DNA of 64,000 bases from an uncultured Pirellulaceae bacterium (GTDB lineage Bacteria; Planctomycetota; Planctomycetia; Pirellulales; Pirellulaceae): the NCBI GenBank assembly GCA_937981585.1, contig CALJOA010000064.1, positions 1 to 64,000 on the forward strand. The letters run 5' to 3'. Each line of letters starts with the position of its first letter. Within the stretch, counting starts at the first letter, position 1. Below, one piece after another: positions 17,665-27,095 of this stretch. The notes below the pieces were generated by a model. The model searched no databases and had not been told where the DNA came from. It saw only the letters and a program-made list of their open reading frames with translations. The position numbers and the translations under genes are program-made.

Positions 17665-18093
17665 TACTGCGTCACACCTGAATTCTGGGGTTAGCCGTTT
17701 TGGCATTTTGGCGATAGCCACGGTTGAGTCCCGAACCGTGGCTATCGCCAAAACGGCTGATTTTTTAACCCTCACTTTTAGTTCTAACAAAGCGCCAGTC
17801 TTCAGCCAGCACTCGCGAACGACTCGCTCCTACTATGCGGCGAATTCAACAAATACGGCTCCAACTGGCACCGTTTGAAGCAGCTCATCTGAATAACCGA
17901 GTGCTTCGGGTTGGGGCGGTTACGGTGAGCCTGTTCATTGGAAGTTCGTCAACTCCATAAGAGAATCAGGACGTCCGAGTCTAACTATAGGTTCCACCGT
18001 TGCTTGAGGTAGAAAGCTTCCAACTTCCTCAGTTGGAACATTTGCTTTTAAAGGGGCAATGGCACCATCTCATCTGAGCTCGGGCTTTTTCCA
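17665..18093. other. Intergenic region holding a palindrome and a small hairpin
   Basis: 429 bases without a gene. Contains the AGCCGTTTT palindrome (17693-17759, listed separately) and a smaller inverted repeat TTCCAAC/GTTGGAA near 18018-18038. Probably carries the promoter for the following membrane-protein gene. Confidence 0.5.
17693..17766. repeat. AGCCGTTTTGGC palindromic element (full, with T-run)
   Basis: Outer arms AGCCGTTTTGGC (17693-17704) and GCCAAAACGGCT (17747-17758); inner arms GCGATAGCCACGGTT (17711-17725) and AACCGTGGCTATCGC (17734-17748), with a short loop. The right side is followed by a run of six T (to 17766), so it could act as a bidirectional terminator. The same family is at 1334, 37448 and 45581. 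Confidence 0.85.
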
Positions 18094-20034
18094 ATGTCAG
18101 CAACTGCGCAAGAAGGCACCGCCGACAAAAGCGGGCATCAACTACAAGCTATTCTGCCGGACTGGTGCGCGCTGAGTTGGCAACACGCGCTGATTTGCTT
18201 CACTTTTTTGATTCTGTTTTTGCATTTGAGCTATCTACCGGTACCCACCGGCCAGATCTGGCATGAAGTCGCCAACGGTCGAACAATTGTTAGCAGTGGA
18301 ACCACCGCGGCGGATCCAGCTCTACCCTACTCCGAAGGCATTCGAAAACTGCAGACTAGTTGGCTGGGCCAGTCGCTCGTCTATCGAATCTACAGTTTCG
18401 GCGGCGCCGAGTGGCTCAGCTGCGCCTTTGCGCTGCTTCAGATGTTCACCCTCGCGATCTGGGCATTTGTCTTTCAAAGAATCTCCGGTAGAAGATGGAC
18501 GGCGCTGCTTGTCGCGCCAATCGTCCTGGCGAGTTCAATCGATGTCAACTCATTGGGAGCATCAACATTCGGGCTCCTAATGTTCGCGTTGATCGCTCTA
18601 ACGATGGTCGGGACTGTTTCAAGACGAGATCAGCCGGCGGCGGCCGACATGGTTTGGTCGTCAGCTTCGACTTGGAGGTGGATTGTAGTCATTGGACTTT
18701 TCATTCTCTGGGCCAACTTTGACGTCAGCGTGTTGATAGGAGTCGGTTTGTTGGCAATGCTAACGGCGTCTCGCTTGGTCGGCGTCTTGAGCAAGCGAGA
18801 TAATCACGAATCTGTTTTAGCGGACAAAGAACTGCACCACCGAACGTGGCTATTCGAACTTTGTCTGGTCGCCACGCTGATACAGCCAGCCGGTTTGGGG
18901 CTATGGAAAGCCGTGTTCTGGTCCGCCAATAATCCCATCGTCCACGCGCTTGGAGGTTGGTCGCCGGTCGCGATCGCGAGTTGGCGCGGGGCCTGGATCG
19001 CGATCGCTTGGCTCGGATGGATTGTTGCGTCTCGAAAGACTCACAGGATTCCGTATTGGAACACCGCCTGTGCGATTTTTGTAACCGTGGTCGTAGCGTG
19101 TTTTCAAAGCCAGATCATTTGGTTCGCCACTACGATGTGTCTTCTTTCGGTGTCGCTGTTGCCCCAACTCGCTAACCCCCGATTTGGCAATCGAAGGCCT
19201 GCTCAGAGTAAGGAACCTCAGAGCAACTCTAACTCTTCGTTAAAGTTTGCGTTTACGTTGGTTTGTGGTTTGCTGATTTGGATGGCTTTCACCCTTTCAC
19301 CGATCGGCAGCATGGCGATGGCAGGAAAGTCACGCACCACAGCCCAGGTTTTTGGGAGCAAGACGCCTTTGGGCGCAACTGCGTATCTGAAGGGAAACCG
19401 CCCAGCGAAAGTCGTTTGGACTCCGAAGTACTGGGCCGACCATCTACAAGTCGAAGGGGAGCCGACCAAGGTCTTGGCCAATCTCAACGACGCGGCGCTG
19501 ACTCCGAGAATCGAGAAAGACTACCAGTCAATCTATTACGGCGGAAAAAACTGGCAGCGACTCTTGCGGCGATATCAGATTGACGATCTCGTCGTGGACA
19601 AGGAAAACCAGACCGACCTGATGCGTGAACTGCGAGTCGACGCCGGGCCATTCAAGAAGGTGTTCGAAGATGAAATTTCGGTCGTCTATCGCCGCACCAA
19701 AGTTGTCTCCAATCTGGACAAGCCAACTGAAACGGCAAAAACGAAATCCAAGCTGAACTCGAACCCGGAAAAACCGGTAGCCGGCGGCGTCAGATTTCGG
19801 CTTTCCAAAGTCGGATCGGCCAAATTCGACACCGAGGATACCGATTGGATCAGAGACGAAGACCAACCCGTCGTTCAACAAAACGTTGACCAAAACGCTG
19901 GGGAACAATCGAATTTGAACGCCACTTTAACCACCAGCTCGAAAGCCCAATGGGCTCCCGCCAAACCCAAACCCGCTGCCGCCAAACTGTTCGGCGACCG
20001 ACCGACCAGCTCAACATCAGTTTTTGAGGACTGA
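18094..20034 (+). CDS. Polytopic membrane protein of a GT-C-like family
   Basis: 646 residues: about ten transmembrane helices between residues 30 and 415, then a soluble C-terminal region (415-646) rich in Lys, Ser and Pro, the last 100 residues low-complexity. The first large loop has WHEVANGRTIV followed by DPALPYSE and WLGQSLVYRIYSFGG, a layout like bacterial polytopic proteins with the pattern WH-x-G-x-I ... DPFS ... WL, many of which resemble GT-C glycosyltransferases. No catalytic residue pair can be certified. It lies inside the Tad locus, starts at ATG 18094, and is followed by the 20038 gene three bases after its stop, so the two are likely co-transcribed. A role in glycosylating pilin or in envelope biogenesis is possible but unproven. 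Confidence 0.6.
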   Translation: MSATAQEGTADKSGHQLQAILPDWCALSWQHALICFTFLILFLHLSYLPVPTGQIWHEVANGRTIVSSGTTAADPALPYSEGIRKLQTSWLGQSLVYRIYSFGGAEWLSCAFALLQMFTLAIWAFVFQRISGRRWTALLVAPIVLASSIDVNSLGASTFGLLMFALIALTMVGTVSRRDQPAAADMVWSSASTWRWIVVIGLFILWANFDVSVLIGVGLLAMLTASRLVGVLSKRDNHESVLADKELHHRTWLFELCLVATLIQPAGLGLWKAVFWSANNPIVHALGGWSPVAIASWRGAWIAIAWLGWIVASRKTHRIPYWNTACAIFVTVVVACFQSQIIWFATTMCLLSVSLLPQLANPRFGNRRPAQSKEPQSNSNSSLKFAFTLVCGLLIWMAFTLSPIGSMAMAGKSRTTAQVFGSKTPLGATAYLKGNRPAKVVWTPKYWADHLQVEGEPTKVLANLNDAALTPRIEKDYQSIYYGGKNWQRLLRRYQIDDLVVDKENQTDLMRELRVDAGPFKKVFEDEISVVYRRTKVVSNLDKPTETAKTKSKLNSNPEKPVAGGVRFRLSKVGSAKFDTEDTDWIRDEDQPVVQQNVDQNAGEQSNLNATLTTSSKAQWAPAKPKPAAAKLFGDRPTSSTSVFED

Positions 20035-20037
20035 GTG

Positions 20038-21333
20038 ATGAATCAAAACAGTGGCCAACAAAACCAGCTGGAACCAAACCGAGGAAAGAATCGGAATCGA
20101 TCGGGCAGAATATTCTTGCTCTCTCAGTTGGTTTTTCTTCCGGTGATCATTGGTGTGCTGAGCCTTAGCGCCGCCACGGTCAACAATCGACCTTTGATGC
20201 CAGTGCTGCATGAGAACCCCAGAACGGTTCGGCCTCAGCACGATTACGATTTTGTCATTACCGATCGCCAACTGAACGAAGTCCTGTATAAACTGCGGCC
20301 CAACTTCTCTCCCGACAAACCACCAAAGACGAATTACGTCGATCACGCGCTTCGATTTTGGGGGACCAAGATCGAATTTGACGATCAGTCGCTTGACGGT
20401 GTCCAACTCAGGGAACTTCTGGTAGACCACAAAGCATTTGCCGCAGCCTGGGGCGAAAACGAAACTCCGCTTTTGTCGGTAACGCCAAATGGAATCGCAG
20501 TTCGAACTCAGCAAGGTCGTTCAACGGTCAGCCACGTCGATCACCTGCTGGGAAGCTTGGCCGAAGTCGGAACGCCGCTCAGCTACAAGATCTCCGCTGC
20601 CAACGTCGAGGGTAGGTTGATCGACATGGTCCGGGACGGCGTGATGAATTTTAGCTTGAACCAGCGCGAGTACGAATGGACAACGTTGGCGTTGGCGTTT
20701 TACGCGGCCGACAATTCACCGTGGTATTCCCCCGAAGGCCAGGAGATCAGCTACGACTATCTGGCCAAGCGAATCATGCGCGAGACTCAGCCAGACGGCG
20801 TTTGCTACGGTCAACACCGGCTTTACACGCTGACGATTCTGCTTCGCATCGACGATCAAATGCGAACACAGGAAAAAGCAAGAAGCCCAAACGGCCCCGC
20901 TGGCTTAATTTCACCAGAAATGCGCAGCAGCATCATGAGCTATCTCGGTGATATGACCAGTCGAGCCTACCAGAGCCAGTCCGCTGAGGGATCGTGGGAT
21001 GGCAACTGGCCTGATGCGACGATCCCGGTGCGGGATCCTGACACCGATCAACTCAGCCGAAAAGTGCTGGCAACTGGCCATATGCTTGAGTGGTGGGCCA
21101 TGGCGCCACGTGAGCTTCACCCTCCACGTGAAACGATTGTGCGGGCGGCGCAATGGTTATCGCGCGTCATCATCGAGATGGAACCTGAGCGAATTGAACG
21201 CAACTATACATTCTTGACCCATGCAGGCAGGGCTTTGGCGCTTTGGCGCGGCGGATTCGCTGACGAGCTTTATCGAACGAAAATGATATCTGGCGAAAAT
21301 GATCAGCTACTGCCGTTTGAAGGGAGCAAATAG
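20038..21333 (+). CDS. Membrane-anchored protein of unknown function
   Basis: Not recognised. 431 residues; a single N-terminal transmembrane helix (FLLSQLVFLPVIIGVLSLSAATV) after a basic, Gln-rich cytoplasmic start, then a large extracytoplasmic domain. The second half (about 200-431) is helical and reads like an alpha/alpha toroid: repeated helix starts with TLALAFYAA, GSWDGNWPD and GHMLEWWAMAP resemble terpene-cyclase or squalene-hopene type repeats, but no catalytic motif is visible. GTG at 20035 and ATG at 20038 are possible starts; the ATG is preferred because a GAGGA ribosome site is seven bases upstream. It overlaps no gene but abuts the GT-C-like gene, so both may act together in pilus or envelope biogenesis. 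Confidence 0.6.
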   Translation: MNQNSGQQNQLEPNRGKNRNRSGRIFLLSQLVFLPVIIGVLSLSAATVNNRPLMPVLHENPRTVRPQHDYDFVITDRQLNEVLYKLRPNFSPDKPPKTNYVDHALRFWGTKIEFDDQSLDGVQLRELLVDHKAFAAAWGENETPLLSVTPNGIAVRTQQGRSTVSHVDHLLGSLAEVGTPLSYKISAANVEGRLIDMVRDGVMNFSLNQREYEWTTLALAFYAADNSPWYSPEGQEISYDYLAKRIMRETQPDGVCYGQHRLYTLTILLRIDDQMRTQEKARSPNGPAGLISPEMRSSIMSYLGDMTSRAYQSQSAEGSWDGNWPDATIPVRDPDTDQLSRKVLATGHMLEWWAMAPRELHPPRETIVRAAQWLSRVIIEMEPERIERNYTFLTHAGRALALWRGGFADELYRTKMISGENDQLLPFEGSK

Positions 21334-21506
21334 ATTGATTGAAATCGGACACTCAATTGGCTCGAACCAAGTAGATAGGTATTGCATCATCAGTCAAAGC
21401 GAGGTTGGTTTCGGCGTTTAAGATTCGCGGCACCAGCTACATCAACGATCAAAGCCATCCCAAACATTTCCATCACCTAAAGAATTTTCGCTTCGGAGCT
21501 ACCTAA

Positions 21507-22046
21507 ATGGGTTTACTCGACCAAGCCTTGTTGCCGTTTGTCGGAATTGCAATTCTGATGACCATCGCCGTCGTCATCGACGTCAGGACTCGGCGCATCC
21601 CCAACTGGTTGACAGTTTCGGCTTTCACCGGCGGCGTGCTTTACCACACGGTCACCAGTGGATGGGAAGGACTTGGTTACGCGATGGGCGGATTCGCTGT
21701 CGGTTTTGGCATCCTGTTGGTGCTGTGGCTGGTCGGCGGTGGCGGTGGCGGTGATGTAAAGCTCATGGGGGCAGTGGGCGCCTGGGTGGGGCCGCTTTGT
21801 ACGTTGCTTATATTTCTTGGCAGCGCCGTATTTGCGGTCTTCTGCGTGATCGTTCTGGTTACCAGGAACAAACTCAAAGGCAGACGCAACGAGGACTTCA
21901 AGCCAACTCCGGCGACAGTGCCCGATGTTCCAACCAATAGCAGAACGGCGATCAAGCAGTACATCCCCTACGCGGTACCGGTTGCGATGGCGTCGTGGAT
22001 GGTATTTCTGTTTCAGTTACTCAAGGCAACCACAAACAACCAGTAG
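21507..22046 (+). CDS. cpaA: Prepilin peptidase (TadV/CpaA, type A24)
   Basis: Integral membrane aspartic peptidase that removes the leader from Flp prepilins. 179 residues with about five to six transmembrane helices. The two catalytic Asp are in DVRTRRIPNWLT (near residue 26) and in the GxGD-type motif GGGDVKLMGAVGAW. There is no N-methylase domain, as expected for the Tad type. Start is ATG at 21507. It precedes cpaB in the Tad locus, the usual setting, although the pilin genes are about 4 kb upstream with two other genes between. Confidence 0.92.
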   Translation: MGLLDQALLPFVGIAILMTIAVVIDVRTRRIPNWLTVSAFTGGVLYHTVTSGWEGLGYAMGGFAVGFGILLVLWLVGGGGGGDVKLMGAVGAWVGPLCTLLIFLGSAVFAVFCVIVLVTRNKLKGRRNEDFKPTPATVPDVPTNSRTAIKQYIPYAVPVAMASWMVFLFQLLKATTNNQ

Positions 22047-22215
22047 GCAAGAGGAAGTACTACCACGCTTTTGATTCAAACTCAGCCAATCAATAAGTCG
22101 GAAGGATCCGACTTGAGGCAGTTGAGACCGATTCGATTTCCTTTTGCAGTTTCAAGTTCACTCTTCTCCAAGGCAAATATTATTCGGTAACCACCGCAAT
22201 ACAATTTGAACAAAC

Positions 22216-23721
22216 ATGTCACGCATTGATTCAGGGACGATATTAGTTGCGTTTTTCGCCATTCTATTTGGGTTGGTCGGAGCTTTTCTGCTTCGAAAAA
22301 CTCTGCAAAAAAAGCCAGTCGCGCAGGCGCCGCCGGAGGTTCGCCGTGGGCCTGCGAAGATCACGGTTCCGCTAGCCAGTCGAAACTTACCGTCGGGAAC
22401 TCGAATCACGCTCGACGATGTCGCGCTGTTCAGCTTGACTCGGGAGGAAATGAAAGAGCATGGTATCAAACGCGTTTTCATGTCCAATCCCGATCAGATT
22501 ATCGGAAAAACGGTCGCCGTCGATTTGCAGCGCGGATCGACGTTCGACACCAAAGACTTTTATCCCCCCGGAACCGGCCCCGGGATTGCTGATAAGCTCC
22601 AGCCCGGTCAACGCGCAGTGACGATCGATGTGACTGCGACCAGTGCGTTGTTAGGGTTCGCTGGCGCCGGACAAAATGTCGATGTGTTGTTTCACTACGG
22701 TCTCAATTCCCGAAGTGCGAACGGGCATACTGGTGATCAGGATTTAAACGATCGCTATCAAAACAACTCAGACTACTGGGAACCTGAACACTTTCAATAC
22801 AACTCGCCCAGAGGCTTGAACGCTCAACAAGGTAGTGGTCGACGCCACCGACACTATGATGACGACCGCCGTGCTGGCATTTCAGCAGCCAAGTACCACA
22901 ACGCAACGGTCACACTTGTTCAAAAGGCAACCATCCTCGCGCTTGGTCAGCGGGTCAATCAGACGGGCCACTCCAGTCAGCTTGGTTTCGACGAGCGTGT
23001 TCGGGTGACACTGGCGGTAAAGCCCGAATCGGCTGAGCTGATTCGAGTTGCTGAGGGTCACGGGGAATTGTCGCTGACACTGCGGGGATCTGACGATGAA
23101 GAGATCATCAAAATCGACGAGCCGGCCACGCTGAGCAACATCATCGTTGTGGAAGAGGAGCCAGTTCAGATCGCGCGGCGGGAAGTTCGCGACATGGATA
23201 TTTACCGAGGCCAAAACCGATCAAGTGTTCGATTTTTGCGTGATCGGGATACGGGAAAAGACGACTTCCAAAAATGGATTCTTCTCAAAGAGAATCCGCA
23301 GAGCGATCAGCAAGAGCCTAAGCAGCAACAGGGCGACGAAGTTAAACTCGATCTCGATCCCCAGCGTTTATCGGGACCGAACATAGAGCCCAACAAAAGA
23401 CCCAACCTGGGGCCTAACTTTGAGCAAAATTTTGGACCCAATACCGAGCGCAATCGAGGCTATCGAAATCTTGAAACGGCTGACGGATTCCTGATCGACC
23501 CGCGCGAAAAGTCAGAGCTTGAGCGGCTCAGATCAGATTTCAGAAAGATCAAAACTCTCTTCAACCAGGAACCCGAATTGCGAGATCGTCTCGAGGATTC
23601 AGGACCAATCAATATCGATGCACCCCAACCCATTGATTTGGACGAGGTTTCGTCCAAGGCAACTGAAGACGAACTGCGGTCGGCGACAGCTGTTGAACTT
23701 TACGATCCGAGGTGGGAATGA
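22216..23721 (+). CDS. cpaB: Flp pilus assembly protein CpaB/RcpC
   Basis: Periplasmic Tad component, needed for secretin function in known systems. 501 residues: an N-terminal transmembrane helix (about 10-27), an SAF domain (about 45-130: VPLASRNLPSGTRIT then GSTFDTKDF), the RcpC/CpaB domain (VTIDVTATSALLGFAGAGQNVDVLF up to ~330), then a long hydrophilic tail. The tail contains imperfect repeats of the pattern GPNxExN/KRPN and then a charged, possibly coiled-coil end. The tail makes it longer than the typical 280-360. The TGA overlaps the ATG of cpaF (ATGA). Confidence 0.88.
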   Translation: MSRIDSGTILVAFFAILFGLVGAFLLRKTLQKKPVAQAPPEVRRGPAKITVPLASRNLPSGTRITLDDVALFSLTREEMKEHGIKRVFMSNPDQIIGKTVAVDLQRGSTFDTKDFYPPGTGPGIADKLQPGQRAVTIDVTATSALLGFAGAGQNVDVLFHYGLNSRSANGHTGDQDLNDRYQNNSDYWEPEHFQYNSPRGLNAQQGSGRRHRHYDDDRRAGISAAKYHNATVTLVQKATILALGQRVNQTGHSSQLGFDERVRVTLAVKPESAELIRVAEGHGELSLTLRGSDDEEIIKIDEPATLSNIIVVEEEPVQIARREVRDMDIYRGQNRSSVRFLRDRDTGKDDFQKWILLKENPQSDQQEPKQQQGDEVKLDLDPQRLSGPNIEPNKRPNLGPNFEQNFGPNTERNRGYRNLETADGFLIDPREKSELERLRSDFRKIKTLFNQEPELRDRLEDSGPINIDAPQPIDLDEVSSKATEDELRSATAVELYDPRWE

Positions 23722-25127
23722 TCGATGACTCAACCACGATTGCCCCGGCACCGATCTACTCGGTGAAAAATACGCATGAAAAACCGCAGGGCAGTTCGTT
23801 TGCAAATTCAACGTCGAACCAAGAAATTCAGTTTCAGGTTCTCAAACAGGCGATCCATCAAGAGCTTGTCGGTTCGCTTGACTTGGCTTCTGCAGAAGGT
23901 CTAACTCCACAGCAGTTTCAGGAACAGCTCAAACCCTACGTCAGTCGCAGCATCAACGACTGCCGCGGCGAACTGGCAGACGGGCAACGCGAGCGACTGG
24001 AAACCGAACTCTATGAAGAGATGTTCGGAATCGGACCGCTGGAGAAACTGATGGCCGATCCGTCGGTCAACGATATTCTTGTAAATCATCCGCACGAAGT
24101 GTTCATCGAACGCGATGGACAATTGGAACTGACTGATGTTGTTTTCGCTGATACCACGCATTTGCTGCGTATCATTCAGAGAATCGCTTCGTCGGTCGGG
24201 AGGAGAATCGACGAAGTCAGTCCAATGGTAGACGCCCGTCTGCCAGACGGATCACGTGTCAACGCAGTGATTCCGCCGCTGGCGCTGGACGGCCCAAAAC
24301 TTTCGATTCGCCGTTTTGCCAAAGTACATTTGACCCTGGACCGCTTGGTTGAAAACTCAACCATGACTCGTCCGATCGCCGACTTTCTCAAAGCCGCAGT
24401 TGAGGCGCGGATTAGCGTTTTGATCTCAGGTGGAACTGGTGCAGGAAAGACGACGTTGCTCAACGCACTTTCATCCTGCATTCCCGATGACGAGCGAGTT
24501 ATCACGATCGAGGACTCTGCTGAATTGATTCTGCAGCATCGGCATGTCGCACGACTGGAGACCCGGCCTGCCAATAGCGAAGGTGCAGGCGAGTTTACCC
24601 AGCGTGACCTTGTTCGCAACAGCCTGAGAATGAGACCCGACCGGATCATCGTTGGTGAGGTACGTGGTGTTGAAGCGTTCGACATGCTGCAAGCGATGAA
24701 CACCGGTCATGAAGGTTCACTAACGACGATTCACGCCAACGATGCCAACGACGCCCTGATGCGACTGGAGATGATGGTCGCAATGGCTGGGCTTGAATTA
24801 CCCCACGAAGTCGTCCGGTCCTACATCGGATCGGGAATCGGAATCGTCGTTCAGATCTCTCGTCTCAAAGGCGGTTTGCGACGGGTCATGCGAGTTGCCG
24901 AACTTAATCCGTTTCAGGAAAACGGTCGACCATCGTATCAGCTCAACGACGTGTTCACATTCAAGCGGGATGGTATTGATGCAGATGGGAATGTCCGCGG
25001 AGCTTTTGAGACTTCCTTTGACGCACCTCGCGCCATAAGCCGTTTCAATGAACTGGGCATCGATTACGATGCGTCGACCTTTACGAAACTCCGTCAGAAG
25101 TTCAATCGGAACAAAGGAAAATCGTGA
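23718..25127 (+). CDS. cpaF: Pilus assembly ATPase CpaF/TadA
   Basis: Hexameric cytoplasmic secretion ATPase powering Flp pilus assembly. Seen: Walker A GGTGAGKT (about residues 238-245), Asp and His boxes, Walker B within DRIIVGEVRG (~313), and a C-terminal AELNPF region. The N-terminal third contains the CpaF-type helical domain with LEKLMADPSVNDILVN. 469 residues, with ATG at 23718 overlapping the stop of cpaB by four bases (ATGA); a GTG 6 bases upstream is less likely. GAGGTGGG serves as ribosome site. It is followed by tadB with a GTGA overlap. Confidence 0.95.
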   Translation: MIDDSTTIAPAPIYSVKNTHEKPQGSSFANSTSNQEIQFQVLKQAIHQELVGSLDLASAEGLTPQQFQEQLKPYVSRSINDCRGELADGQRERLETELYEEMFGIGPLEKLMADPSVNDILVNHPHEVFIERDGQLELTDVVFADTTHLLRIIQRIASSVGRRIDEVSPMVDARLPDGSRVNAVIPPLALDGPKLSIRRFAKVHLTLDRLVENSTMTRPIADFLKAAVEARISVLISGGTGAGKTTLLNALSSCIPDDERVITIEDSAELILQHRHVARLETRPANSEGAGEFTQRDLVRNSLRMRPDRIIVGEVRGVEAFDMLQAMNTGHEGSLTTIHANDANDALMRLEMMVAMAGLELPHEVVRSYIGSGIGIVVQISRLKGGLRRVMRVAELNPFQENGRPSYQLNDVFTFKRDGIDADGNVRGAFETSFDAPRAISRFNELGIDYDASTFTKLRQKFNRNKGKS

Positions 25128-26038
25128 GCGCGCTCGAGTTTTCAGTTTTTGCTTCGCTGGCCGGATTCTTCATGTTGTCCGCCGTATTTGTTCGTCGTTT
25201 GATGACGCCCAGCGGTCCAGCGGAAATTGCGCTTAGGCGACTTCCTCAACGAGTGATCACGCCACCCTCCGACACCGACTCGATCGCTGTTCGTTTCGAT
25301 CGCTGGATGCATTCTACGTTGATAGGATCGGGAGTCGGAATGTCGATTGGAACAATCGTCTTGCTTTCAATCCTTGCGGCAGTCCTGACCGCGACGGCAA
25401 CATTTCTCTACGGGGCTTCGTTGCCGGTGCAGTTGTTGTTGTCGCTGGGTGTATTGTTTGTGGTTCCATTCGTATTAACTCTGATCCGGCGAAGAAGGAT
25501 CAAAGAGTTTTCAGATCAGCTTCCTCCGACGCTGGACCTTGTCGCTCGAGCGGTTCGCGCGGGAGAGAGTTTTGAAAGCGCTATCGAGATCGCAGCCAAA
25601 GCAGCCAAAGACCCGGTTAAGAACGAATTAAATCAATGCGTGCGTCAGTTTGAGCTGGGAACGCCCGTCGCGTCCGTTATGGCTGCGTTCGCCCAACGAA
25701 TTCCAACGATGGAAGTTCGCATTTTTGCTCACACCGTTACGGTCCATCGTGAGCTTGGTGGGCGACTGGCCGAAGGTTTGGAGCGATTGGCGACCGTAAT
25801 TCGTGACCGTCGCGAATACATTCAAAAAGTAAACTCAATGACGAGTCTGGGGCGGTTTGCAATCGGGGCGATCAGCCTGATGGGAGTGTTTGTTCTTGCT
25901 TATCTGACGATCTTCCATCCAGAGTATTTGCGGAAACTGCTTTCGTCGGAGCTGGGGCTCAAGATGGTGGCCTACGGTGTGATCTCCGAGATCGTCGGGC
26001 TTTGCTGGGTCGCGATGACGTTAAAGATGGAGTACTAA
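25124..26038 (+). CDS. tadB: Tad pilus inner-membrane platform protein TadB
   Basis: 304-residue type II secretion F-like membrane protein. It has an N-terminal transmembrane helix, a second pair of helices at ~85-125, the GspF-type cytoplasmic domain (about 150-260: PPTLDLVARAVRAGESFESAIE then MTSLGRFAIGAISLMG) and a C-terminal pair of helices. GTG start at 25124 overlaps the cpaF stop by four bases (GTGA). It is expected to form, with TadC, the membrane platform that CpaF drives. Good call from context and the F domain. Confidence 0.9.
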   Translation: MSALEFSVFASLAGFFMLSAVFVRRLMTPSGPAEIALRRLPQRVITPPSDTDSIAVRFDRWMHSTLIGSGVGMSIGTIVLLSILAAVLTATATFLYGASLPVQLLLSLGVLFVVPFVLTLIRRRRIKEFSDQLPPTLDLVARAVRAGESFESAIEIAAKAAKDPVKNELNQCVRQFELGTPVASVMAAFAQRIPTMEVRIFAHTVTVHRELGGRLAEGLERLATVIRDRREYIQKVNSMTSLGRFAIGAISLMGVFVLAYLTIFHPEYLRKLLSSELGLKMVAYGVISEIVGLCWVAMTLKMEY

Positions 26039-26041
26039 GCC

Positions 26042-27037
26042 ATGCAGTTACTCCCTTACCTTTTGATTTTCACCAGTATCGCAATGGTTGTCTTTCTGCT
26101 GGGGCAGCGATTACGAAAACCGAAAACCCAGACCAACCAATTTGATTTTCTTCGGCCCGATGCGTTTGGACCGTTGACCAAACCTCTTTCCAATGTATTT
26201 CCCGTTAGCGAAAAGAAGCAAACCATCTTGCGGATTGAATTGCTCGGAGCCGGCCAGTTTCATACAAACGCGCTTTCCAACTACCTCGCCCGGCGAAACG
26301 TTTGTGTCATGATTGTGATCTTGGGTGCGGCGTTGCTGTTCATAAGCGAAGAAATCGCTCCTGCTTACAAAATTTACATTCTTATTGGTGGACTAGTTGC
26401 AACGATTTTCGCCTACGGACTGCCTCGATTGATTCTCAGCTCGATTGCGTCAAGACGTCGGCGCGGAATTGAAAATGCATTTCCCGATGCACTGGACATG
26501 ATTGCGATGTCGGTCGAAGGCGGTTTGCCGATCCAGGACGCGGTTCGACGAGTTTCAGATGAATTTAAACTGACACACCGGGCGTTGTCGAAAGAGTTGT
26601 TGATCATCTCACGCCAAACCGATACCGGTTCGGTTCAACAGGCGATGTCGTCGTTTGCCGAACGAATCGACATGCCCGAGATCGGAGCTTGGGCTGCGCT
26701 GATGTCGCAAAGCCAACGGTTGGGCGGAAAGGTGGCTGGGTCATTGTTGCAATGCGCCGATCGAATGCGACACAATCGGAAAACACGGGCCGAGCAGGCT
26801 GGCAATACCGCTTCGATCAAGCTCCTGTTGCCGACTGTTTTGTGTCTTGCCCCGCCCGTTTTTATTCTTCTGATCGGTCCGGCAGCACTCGATTTTCGAG
26901 ACTTCATGAATCGGGAGCGAGACGAAAGCACACAGTTGGTCGAGCAGGCCAACGCGATCACGGGTCCCAATGGTCGACCGGTTCCGCGAGCAATGGACCG
27001 TTTGATGCCTGCTCGAACCGACACGAATATCAATTGA
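26042..27037 (+). CDS. tadC: Tad pilus inner-membrane platform protein TadC
   Basis: 331-residue protein with an N-terminal transmembrane helix, a second pair of helices (about 95-135), a GspF-type domain with FPDALDMIAMSVEGGLPIQDAV (about 155-230), and a C-terminal transmembrane helix (about 265-285). It begins three bases after the tadB stop, so it is in the same operon. It is the last gene of the cpaA-cpaB-cpaF-tadB-tadC block; the next two genes face it and face away, and both are pilin-like. Confidence 0.9.
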   Translation: MQLLPYLLIFTSIAMVVFLLGQRLRKPKTQTNQFDFLRPDAFGPLTKPLSNVFPVSEKKQTILRIELLGAGQFHTNALSNYLARRNVCVMIVILGAALLFISEEIAPAYKIYILIGGLVATIFAYGLPRLILSSIASRRRRGIENAFPDALDMIAMSVEGGLPIQDAVRRVSDEFKLTHRALSKELLIISRQTDTGSVQQAMSSFAERIDMPEIGAWAALMSQSQRLGGKVAGSLLQCADRMRHNRKTRAEQAGNTASIKLLLPTVLCLAPPVFILLIGPAALDFRDFMNRERDESTQLVEQANAITGPNGRPVPRAMDRLMPARTDTNIN

Positions 27038-27095
27038 TTTGTTTGGGCGTCCGAACTGCATGGAACTAAGAGGCTGCGATTACCTGCTCGTCAGC

